Shown piece after piece: positions 14,548-21,900 of a stretch of DNA of 24,799 nt. Within the stretch, counting starts at the first letter, position 1, and every line of letters starts with the position of its first letter. This DNA is from Lachnospiraceae bacterium (GTDB taxonomy: Bacteria; Bacillota; Clostridia; Lachnospirales; Lachnospiraceae), in assembly GCA_900771995.1 (NCBI GenBank), contig CAAGQC010000082.1:1-24799 (forward strand), given 5' to 3'. Both the position numbers and the translations under genes were made by a program. The notes beneath the pieces were generated by a model. That model made no database searches. It saw only the letters and a list, made by a program, of their open reading frames with translations, and was not told the DNA's origin.

Positions 14548-15738
14548 TTATTCCATAGAAACCAGTTTGTCCAGAATCTTATGTGCCACCTGTTCCTTGC
14601 TCATCAGTTCCAGACTTTCTTCGGAAGTCCTCGTGATCAATGTTACAATATTGGTGTCCGTCCCGAAGCCCGCTCCGGCGCTCTTTAAGCTGTTGGCGCA
14701 GATCATGTCACAATGCTTGCTCTCTAACTTTTTCCGGGAATTCTCCAGCACATTTTCCGTCTCCATGGAGAATCCGCACAGGATCTGTCCCGGCTTCTTA
14801 TTTTCCCCAAGGGCCTTTAAAATGTCCTTCGTGCGCACCAGAGGGATCGACAGGTCTCCATCCTTTTTCTTGATCTTATTGTCTGCGGCCTCCGCCGGGG
14901 TGTAATCTGCCACGGCTGCCGCCTTGATGATCATGTCATATTCCGGAGCCACAGACAGGATTGCGTCGTACATCTCCGCCGCAGTCTGTACCGGCACCAC
15001 GTTCACGAACAGAGGCGGCTCCACATCCGTGTGTGCTGCCACTACCGTGACTTCCGCACCACGGTGCAGCGCAGCTCTCGCCAGGGCATAGCCCATTTTC
15101 CCACTGGAGTGGTTCGTGATAAAACGCACCGGGTCAATGGGTTCTCTGGTGGCTCCCGCGGAGATCAGCACCTTTTTGCCCGCCAGATCCTTCTCGCAGG
15201 CGATCTCCTTCACCACGGCTTCGAACAATACGGATTCCTCCGGCATTCTGCCGTCACCGATGTCGCCGTTGGCCAGCATTCCCGTGGCCGGCGTGAGGAT
15301 CTCATAGCCGAAACGCTTTAATTTCTCGATATTATCCTGCACGATGGGGTTGTGATACATATTGTGGTTCATGGCCGGGGACACGATCTTCTTGCAGGGG
15401 CATGCCATGACCGTAGTGGTCAACATGTCATCCGCAATGCCATTCGCGATCTTGCCGATCACATTGGCCGAGGCCGGTGCCACCAGCACCACATCCGCCC
15501 GCTTCGCCAGTGCCACATGCTCCACACTGTACTGGAAATTGCGGTCAAAGGTGTCCACCAGACATTTATGTCCCGTCAGACTTTCAAACGTAATGGGGTT
15601 GATGAACTGTGTGGCGTTCTGCGTCATCAACACTTCCACGTCACAGTGCTGTTTTAACAGCATCCGCGCCACATTCGCCATTTTATATGCAGCAATACTT
15701 CCCGAGATTGCCAGAACTGCGGTCTTTCCCTTCAGCAT
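14548..15738 (-). CDS. coaBC: Bifunctional phosphopantothenoylcysteine decarboxylase / phosphopantothenate--cysteine ligase
   Basis: Encodes 396 aa, full length for the fused enzyme. CoaB joins cysteine to 4'-phosphopantothenate; CoaC, an FMN enzyme, decarboxylates the product to 4'-phosphopantetheine. CoaC domain (1-185): SGSIAAYK near 12-19, active-site H74 (VEHVALAK), N124 in PAMNHNMY. The substrate clamp normally reading ACG...G.GR is here L-A-N157-G-D-I-G-D-G-R, with asparagine where the E. coli enzyme has essential C158. CoaB domain (about 187-396): SAGATREPIDPVRFITNHSSGKMG, AVADY and the KIKKK segment with the synthetase lysine. AAGGAG lies 6 nt before ATG. Divergent from panT-coaX, which supply its substrate. 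Confidence 0.95.
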   Translation of the reverse strand: MLKGKTAVLAISGSIAAYKMANVARMLLKQHCDVEVLMTQNATQFINPITFESLTGHKCLVDTFDRNFQYSVEHVALAKRADVVLVAPASANVIGKIANGIADDMLTTTVMACPCKKIVSPAMNHNMYHNPIVQDNIEKLKRFGYEILTPATGMLANGDIGDGRMPEESVLFEAVVKEIACEKDLAGKKVLISAGATREPIDPVRFITNHSSGKMGYALARAALHRGAEVTVVAAHTDVEPPLFVNVVPVQTAAEMYDAILSVAPEYDMIIKAAAVADYTPAEAADNKIKKKDGDLSIPLVRTKDILKALGENKKPGQILCGFSMETENVLENSRKKLESKHCDMICANSLKSAGAGFGTDTNIVTLITRTSEESLELMSKEQVAHKILDKLVSME

Positions 15739-15800
15739 AGTCGTCTCCTTTTTGCCTGTTTTCCTAAAAATAATAAAAAATGCTTCAAAACTGTACTCCT

Positions 15801-15829
15801 AAAATACCATAAGTGCATATTTTATGCAA
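15801..15829 (-). promoter_or_regulatory. coaBC promoter overlapped by a TGCATA dyad
   Basis: On the minus strand, TTGCAT (15829-15824) and TATTTT (15806-15801) are 17 bp apart, with TGG before the -10. An inverted repeat TGCATA-TTT-TATGCA (15814-15828) covers the -35 and spacer and is also upstream of the divergent panT-coaX unit, so it is a candidate shared operator. The regulator is unknown. Confidence 0.5.
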
Positions 15830-15874
15830 ATATCACTTTTCTTTTTGCCCGGAATATGATATAAACAGGAGGAG

Positions 15875-15921
15875 TGTCCCGAATCACCGGGACAACTTGT
15901 ATTGTATCTCCCCAAGGGAGA
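15875..15921 (+). promoter_or_regulatory. Structured leader of panT-coaX (two hairpins before the ribosome site)
   Basis: TGTCCCG (15875-15881) pairs with CGGGACA (15888-15894) over a 6-nt loop. TCTCCC (15907-15912) pairs with GGGAGA (15916-15921) over a 3-nt loop. The ribosome site AAGGAGG follows at 15930-15936. The CTCC run could instead pair with that site, so an alternating translational switch is conceivable. No terminator T-run is present, and I do not recognise a known riboswitch class. Confidence 0.4.
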
Positions 15922-15946
15922 ATGGTAACAAGGAGGAAAATTTCAT

Positions 15947-16576
15947 ATGAACAAACAAAGTAAGACAACGCGACTCACGTTGATGGGGTTGTTGACGGCG
16001 GTACTTTTGCTGATGGCTTATACCCCGCTCGGGTACCTGAACATCGGTCCCCTGGCAATCACCCTCAATGTCATCCCCGTTGCACTGGCTGCAATCACTC
16101 TTGGCCCTGTAGGCGGAGCCGCCATGGGAGCTGTTTTCGGATTGACCAGCTTTTTGCAATGTGTCGGCGTGGGAGGCACCAGCGCCATGGGAGCGATTCT
16201 TTTTGACATCAGCCCCTTACTGGCCTTCATCCAGCGCTTCGTCCCCAGACTTCTGGACGGATTTCTGCTGGGATACGTCTTCCAGTACAGCCGCAAGGCC
16301 GTAGGAGACAGAATCGCCTGCATGATCACCGGATTTTGCAGTGCGTTTTTCAACACCGCATTTTTTATGTCCCTTTTAGTACTGCTGTTCGGCAATACTT
16401 CCTATGTGCAGGGACTGATGGGCGGTAAAAATGCGATTTTATTCATCTGCTCTTTTGTAGGTGTGAATGCGGTCTTCGAGATGTGTGCATCCACGTTCCT
16501 GACCGGAGCGGTGGGACTGGCACTGATCAAGGCAAAAGTCATTCCTGTATATCAGAAAGCAGAGTCCGCAGCATAA
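15947..16576 (+). CDS. panT: ECF transporter S component, probably pantothenate-specific (PanT)
   Basis: Encodes 209 aa with about six membrane helices, the size and topology of S components of energy-coupling factor transporters. The protein opens with a short basic segment then LTLMGLLTAVLLLMAYTPLGYLNIGPLAITLNVIPVALAAITLGPVGGAAMGAVFG, a typical S-component N-terminal half. Specificity for pantothenate is inferred from the next gene, coaX, 13 bp downstream, and from divergent coaBC. The ATPase and EcfT subunits are not nearby, as expected for group II ECF systems that share one module. AAGGAGG lies 10 nt before ATG 15947. The leader contains two hairpins that may regulate translation. Confidence 0.87.
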   Translation: MNKQSKTTRLTLMGLLTAVLLLMAYTPLGYLNIGPLAITLNVIPVALAAITLGPVGGAAMGAVFGLTSFLQCVGVGGTSAMGAILFDISPLLAFIQRFVPRLLDGFLLGYVFQYSRKAVGDRIACMITGFCSAFFNTAFFMSLLVLLFGNTSYVQGLMGGKNAILFICSFVGVNAVFEMCASTFLTGAVGLALIKAKVIPVYQKAESAA

Positions 16577-16589
16577 CAGGAGTATACCC

Positions 16590-17372
16590 GTGGTACTGAC
16601 AATCGACATCGGAAATACTACGATCGGCATCGGGGGATTTCAGGGAAATAAGCTGCTCTTTCTTGAGAAGATATCCTCCCGTCATCCCCTGTCCGATACC
16701 GGATATATAGAAAAACTGAATATGATCTTGAACAAACACGGCCTGTCCGCCGAAGCCTTTGAGGGATCTGTGATTTCCTCGGTTGTGCCTTCGGTGACAG
16801 CCGTTTTTTCCTCTGCTCTGGAGACTTTTCTGGGGCAGAAACCTCTGCTTCTTACCCATGAGCTGGAACTGGGCTATGAGATCTGTGCGGAATTCCCGGA
16901 TAAAGTGGGCTGTGATCGGCTGGCGGATATTGCCGGAGCCATTTCCCGCTATCCCCTGCCCCTGATCACCATTGATCTGGGCACCGCCACTACCTTTAAC
17001 GTGGTGGATAAGAACGGACGCTTTTTAGGCGGCCTGATCCTTCCCGGCGTAGGCACCGCCCACAGGGCACTTTTAGGCAAGACCGCCCAGCTTCCCAAAG
17101 GGGACATTCATATGCCCGCCCACACCATCGGTGTGAATACGCAGGAATGCATCACCGGGGGTATGCTCTTCGGCAACGCCTGTGCCATCGACGGTCTGAT
17201 CCGCCGCATTGCGTCGGAACTTGGGCAAAAAGCAACGGTCGTTGCCACCGGAGGGTACGCAACGACCGTCATTCCACATTGTGAAACGAAGATCCATATC
17301 GATCAGAATCTTCTTATGAAAGGTCTGAGATCCATCTACGAAAATAATAAATCTACTGGATCACCAGATTAG
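16590..17372 (+). CDS. coaX: Type III pantothenate kinase
   Basis: Encodes 260 aa and starts with GTG at 16590, supported by AGGAG 7 nt upstream. CoaX phosphorylates pantothenate in the first step of CoA synthesis and, unlike CoaA, needs a monovalent cation and is not feedback-inhibited by CoA. Family motifs: DIGNTTIG (6-13, phosphate-1 loop), PDKVGCDRLADIAGA in the middle with the catalytic aspartate, TIDLGTATTFNVVD, GGLILPG, and near the end VVATGGYA. Co-transcribed with panT. Its last 20 bp overlap the 3' end of convergent gltD, and a gltD terminator hairpin is embedded in its coding sequence. Confidence 0.96.
   Translation: MVLTIDIGNTTIGIGGFQGNKLLFLEKISSRHPLSDTGYIEKLNMILNKHGLSAEAFEGSVISSVVPSVTAVFSSALETFLGQKPLLLTHELELGYEICAEFPDKVGCDRLADIAGAISRYPLPLITIDLGTATTFNVVDKNGRFLGGLILPGVGTAHRALLGKTAQLPKGDIHMPAHTIGVNTQECITGGMLFGNACAIDGLIRRIASELGQKATVVATGGYATTVIPHCETKIHIDQNLLMKGLRSIYENNKSTGSPD
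17224..17269 (-). terminator. gltD terminator located inside the coaX coding sequence
   Basis: ACGGTCGTTGC (17235-17245) and GCAACGACCGT (17259-17269) form a perfect 11-bp stem with a 13-nt loop. On the minus strand the stem is followed by TGCTTTTTG, a T-run. It lies 84 nt beyond the gltD stop codon and would end the gltB-gltD transcript. On the plus strand no T-run follows, so coaX transcription is not expected to stop here. Confidence 0.65.
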
Positions 17373-18846
17373 AGTAGCCCATCAGGCTCTCATCCACAGC
17401 ATGTGCGGCTTCTCTTCCTTCGCGGATGGCCCACACCACCAGAGACTGTCCTCTGTGCATATCACCGGTGACGAATACATTTTCCACACTGGTCTGGTAT
17501 TTGCCGGGGGCAGTTTTTACGTTGGTACGTTCATTTAATTCCACCCCGAAAGCATCGGTAATATATTTCTGGCTTCCCAGGAAACCTGCTGCGATTAGTA
17601 CGATCTCCGCATCCAGGATCTGCTCGCTTCCGGCGATCTCCTGCATCTTCATGCGTCCGGTAGCGGGATCCTTTTCCCAGGACAGCTTCACGATCTTCAC
17701 GGCTTTCAGATTGCCGTTCTTATCCTTGATAAATTCCTTGACGGTAGATTCATAGATTCTCGGATCATGTCCGTAGACCGCAATGGCTTCTTCCTGGCCG
17801 TAATCGGTCTTGCAGACCTTCGGCCATTCGGGCCAGGGATTGTTCTCTGCTCTCTTGTCCGGAGCCTTGGGCATCATCTCGATCTGAGTCACGGACTTGG
17901 CACCATGCCGGATGGAGGTTCCCACACAGTCATTGCCGGTGTCACCGCCGCCGATGATGACCACGTTCTTACCCTTGGTCTCCACGTATTTTTTATCTTC
18001 AAAATTGGAATCCAGCAGGCTCTTGGTATTGGCTTTCAGGAAATCCACTGCAAAATAGATTCCCTTGGCATCTCTGCCGGGGGCATTGATGTCTCTGGGG
18101 TTGGAAGCACCACAGGCCAGTACCACACGGTCAAAATCATGCAGCAGCTTGGACGCCTTGATGTCCTTGCCGATATCCGTGCCCGTGACGAAGGTGATCC
18201 CTTCTTCCTTCATAATGTTGATCTTGCGGTCAATGATCTGCTTTTCCAGCTTCATGTTGGGAATGCCGTACATCAACAGGCCGCCCACACGATCCGAACG
18301 CTCGAACACCGTCACCTGATGTCCTCTCTGGTTCAGCAGATCCGCGGCTGCCAATCCGGAGGGACCGCTGCCGATGACTGCCACCTTTTTGCCGGTGCGC
18401 ACCACCGGGGGCTTGGCTGCCGCATAGCCCTCGCTGTAGGCGTTCTCAATGATCGCATATTCATTCTCCTTGGTGGAGACCGGATCCCCGTTCAGTCCAC
18501 AGGTACATGCCGCCTCACACAGGGCGGGACATACTCTGGAAGTGAACTCGGGGAAATTGTTGGTCTTCTTTAAGCGGTTGTAAGCCTGCTGCCAGTTGCC
18601 GGTATATACCAGATCGTTCCACTCCGGCACCAGATTGTGCAGAGGGCATCCGCTGGCCATACCGCAGATCATCATGCCCGACTGACAGAACGGCACGCCG
18701 CATTCCATACATCTGGCACCCTGTAAACGCTGCTTTTCCTTCGGCAGATGCTCATGGAATTCGTTAAAATGCTTTATTCTACTTTTAGGATCCTCAGCCA
18801 CACTGACTTCCCTTTTATATTCCATAAATCCCGTTGGTTTTCCCAT
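17353..18846 (-). CDS. gltD: Glutamate synthase (NADPH) small subunit
   Basis: Encodes 497 aa. GltD oxidises NADPH and passes electrons through FAD and [4Fe-4S] clusters to GltB. The N-terminal cysteine-rich region (CMECGVPFCQ near residue 50, then GCPLHNLVPEWNDLV and CPALCEAACTCG) holds the Fe-S ligands. Next are the FAD motif GSGPSGLAAAD and the NADPH motif GGGDTGNDCVG, then the C-terminal VFVTGDMHRGQSLVVWAIREGREAA FAD loop. The length fits the family. ATG 18846 has GGAGAGAG just upstream; an in-frame ATG at 18903 would start inside the hairpin array and is rejected. Separated from gltB by 150 bp of hairpins, and 3'-overlapping coaX. Confidence 0.96.
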   Translation of the reverse strand: MGKPTGFMEYKREVSVAEDPKSRIKHFNEFHEHLPKEKQRLQGARCMECGVPFCQSGMMICGMASGCPLHNLVPEWNDLVYTGNWQQAYNRLKKTNNFPEFTSRVCPALCEAACTCGLNGDPVSTKENEYAIIENAYSEGYAAAKPPVVRTGKKVAVIGSGPSGLAAADLLNQRGHQVTVFERSDRVGGLLMYGIPNMKLEKQIIDRKINIMKEEGITFVTGTDIGKDIKASKLLHDFDRVVLACGASNPRDINAPGRDAKGIYFAVDFLKANTKSLLDSNFEDKKYVETKGKNVVIIGGGDTGNDCVGTSIRHGAKSVTQIEMMPKAPDKRAENNPWPEWPKVCKTDYGQEEAIAVYGHDPRIYESTVKEFIKDKNGNLKAVKIVKLSWEKDPATGRMKMQEIAGSEQILDAEIVLIAAGFLGSQKYITDAFGVELNERTNVKTAPGKYQTSVENVFVTGDMHRGQSLVVWAIREGREAAHAVDESLMGYSNLVIQ

Positions 18847-18864
18847 GACTCTCTCCATTCTGCA

Positions 18865-18989
18865 GACGCTTCGGCGTCGGAAGAATCGCGAACTAAATTT
18901 CAAATTTAGTTCTGCGATAAACTAATTTGTGGCGCCCGCGGCACAAATTAGTCGTGTGAAAAGTAATCTATCAAGATTGCTTTTCACAC
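18865..18989 (-). repeat. Array of four hairpins between gltB and gltD
   Basis: In transcript order after the gltB stop: (D) 16-bp stem at 18954-18989 with one G-T pair and ATCA loop; (C) 11-bp perfect stem ACTAATTTGTG/CACAAATTAGT at 18921-18952 with a 10-nt GC-rich loop; (B) 15-bp stem with one bulge at 18886-18917, core AACTAAATTT/AAATTTAGTT; (A) GACGC-TTCG-GCGTC at 18865-18878 with a TTCG tetraloop, ending about 8 nt before the gltD ribosome site. None has a T-run, so they are not simple terminators. Confidence 0.85.
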
Positions 18990-18996
18990 TGGCCTC

Positions 18997-21900
18997 CTAC
19001 TTTCTGGTGTTGGCATAGAATGCTTCGATCTGTGCCTGCTCTGCGCTCAGTCCTTTTTCCTCCATCTGGACGATGGTCTTTAAGACTCTCTCATAATCAT
19101 GAGGAATGATCTTCTTGAACTTGGGCAGATACTCTCCAAAGTTGTCCAGCACTTCCTTACCCTTTGCGGAATTGGTCAGTGCCACATGCTCCTGGATCAT
19201 GGATTTCAGCTCCAGCACATCGTATTTGGATGTGATCTCACTGGAAGATACCATTTCCTTGTTCAGGCGCTTGTACAGATCGTTGCCTTCATCCAGTACA
19301 TAAGCGATACCGCCGCTCATACCGGCTGCAAAGTTCTTACCGGTCATGCCGAGGACTACCACCCGGCCGCCGGTCATGTACTCACAGCCGTGATCGCCTA
19401 CGCCCTCAACAACTGCGATGGCACCGGAGTTACGAACGCAGAAACGTTCGCCTGCCACACCGTTGATAAATGCCTTACCGGAGGTTGCACCGTACAGTGC
19501 CACGTTACCGATAATGATATTCTCCTCCGCCTTGAACTTGCTGCCCTGAGGAGGATATACCACCAGCTTACCGCCGGACAGGCCCTTGCCGAAGTAGTCG
19601 TTGCTGTCGCCTACCAGTTCCAGGGTCAGCCCCTTGGGGATAAAGGCTCCGAAGGACTGTCCGCCGGCACCCTTACACAGTACATGGTAAGTATCCTCTT
19701 CCACATCATCTCCCAGTTTTCTGGTGATCTCGCTTCCAAGGATCGTACCGAAGGCACGGTCGGTATTGCTGACATCCACTTCAATGCTGCGCTTCTGTCC
19801 TGCGTCAATGGCTTTGCCCAGCTGCTTTAACAGCACCTTCTCATCCAGTGTCTTCTCCAGCTGGAAGTCATAGACCTGTTTGGGATCGAAGGTCACCTTC
19901 TGCTTGCTGCCTTCGTAAGGATTGCTCAGGATCTGGGTCAGATCCACTTCCTCCTGACGCTCGGTCAGATGCTCTTTTCTCTTCAGTAGATCGGTCCTGC
20001 CTACCAGTTCATCTACGGTACGCACGCCCAGGGCTGCCATGTATTCCCGCAGCTCCTGTGCGATAAATTTCATAAAGTTCTCCACATATTCCGGCTTACC
20101 ACGGAAGTTTTTCCGCAGTTCCGGATTCTGGGTAGCCACGCCTACCGGGCAGGTATCCAGATTACATACTCTCATCATGACACAGCCCATGGTCACAAGG
20201 GGTGCCGTAGCGAAACCGAATTCCTCTGCACCGAGGATTGCTGCGATGGCTACGTCTCTGCCACTCATGAGCTTACCGTCAGTCTCGATGCGGACCTTGT
20301 TACGCAGTCCGTTCATGATCAGGGTCTGATGGGTCTCTGCCAGTCCCAGTTCCCAGGGAAGTCCGGCATTGTGGATGGAGTTTCTCGGTGCCGCACCGGT
20401 ACCGCCGTCATAACCGGATACCAGAATGACCTGTGCTCCTGCCTTGGCTACACCGGCTGCTACGGTTCCCACACCGGCTTCGGATACCAGCTTCACGGAG
20501 ATTCGCGCCTGGGTGTTGGCATTTTTCAGATCGTAGATCAGCTGCGCCAGATCCTCAATGGAGTAAATATCGTGATGAGGGGGCGGAGAGATCAGGGACA
20601 CACCGGGGGTGGAGTGTCTGGTCTTGGCGATCCAGGGATATACCTTTCCTCCGGGCAGATGTCCGCCCTCGCCGGGTTTTGCTCCCTGTGCCATCTTGAT
20701 CTGGATCTCCTGTGCGCTGACCAGATAACGGCTGGTAACACCGAAACGGCCGCTGGCTACCTGCTTGATGGCGGAACAACGGTTCAGTCCGTCCGGTCCT
20801 ACGGTAAGACGGTCCAGATCCTCGCCGCCCTCGCCGGAGTTGCTCTTGCCGTGCAGACGGTTCATGGCGATGGCCATGGTCTCATGGGCTTCCTTGGAGA
20901 TGGAACCGTAGGACATGGCGCCGGTCTTGAATCTGGTTACGATGGACTCTACCGGCTCTACTTCCTCAATGGGAACACCCTTTTTCGGGTAATTAAAGTC
21001 CATCAGTCCTCTGAGGTTCTTGATGGAATCTTCGTCGTTTACCATGGCGGTGTACTGCTTGAACATCTGGTAATCACCGCGTCTGGTGGATTCCTGTAAC
21101 ATATGGATGGTAGCGGGATTGTACAGGTGCTCGTCACCGCCGCTGCGCATCTTGTGATGTCCGGGACTGTTCAGGGTCAGATCGTTTTTCAGTCCCAGAG
21201 GATCAAATGCCTGAGAGTGCAGGTCGTCTACCTGCTGTTCAATATCTTTTAAGGTGATACCTCCCACACGACATACCGTGTTGGAGAAATACTTGCTGAT
21301 GACTTCCGGTGCGATACCGATGGCCTCGAAGATCTGGGAACCCTGATAGGACTGGATGGTGCTGATACCCATCTTGGAAGCGATCTTGACGATACCGTGG
21401 AGGACGGCGTTGTTGTAGTCATCCACTGCAGCATAGTAATCCTTGTCCAGCATATTGCTCTCGATCAGTTCCTTGATGGTATCCTGTGCCAGATAAGGGT
21501 TGATGGCGCAGGCACCATAGCCTAACAGAGTAGCAAAATGGTGTACTTCTCTGGGTTCGCCGGATTCCAGGATCAGTGCGACTCTGGTTCTCTTCTTGGT
21601 GCGTACCAGATACTGGTTCAGGGCGGATACGGCTAACAGGGAAGGAATGGGCACATGGTTCTCATCCACACCTCTGTCGGACAGGATCAGGATGTTCACG
21701 CCTTCTCTGTAAGCTCTGTCCACTTCCACGAACAGCCGGTCGATGGCACGCTCTAAGCTGGTGTTCTTGTAATATACGATAGGTACGACTTCTACCTTGA
21801 AGCCGTCTACCTTCATGTTCTTGATCTTTAAGAGATCGGTGTTGGTCAGGATCGGGTTGTTGACCTTCAGAACGTTACAGTTCTTCGGGGTCTCCTCCAG

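Noticed and set aside
17235..17269. The inverted repeat in coaX as a mobile-element end or recombination site
   Set aside because: Its stem-loop with a minus-strand T-run 84 nt past the gltD stop is better explained as a terminator, and coaX is not interrupted.
20329..21099. Long plus-strand frames inside gltB (and similar ones in gltD, trpS and the left-edge gene)
   Set aside because: They are antisense to well-conserved coding sequence, lack ribosome sites and have compositions mirroring the sense codons.
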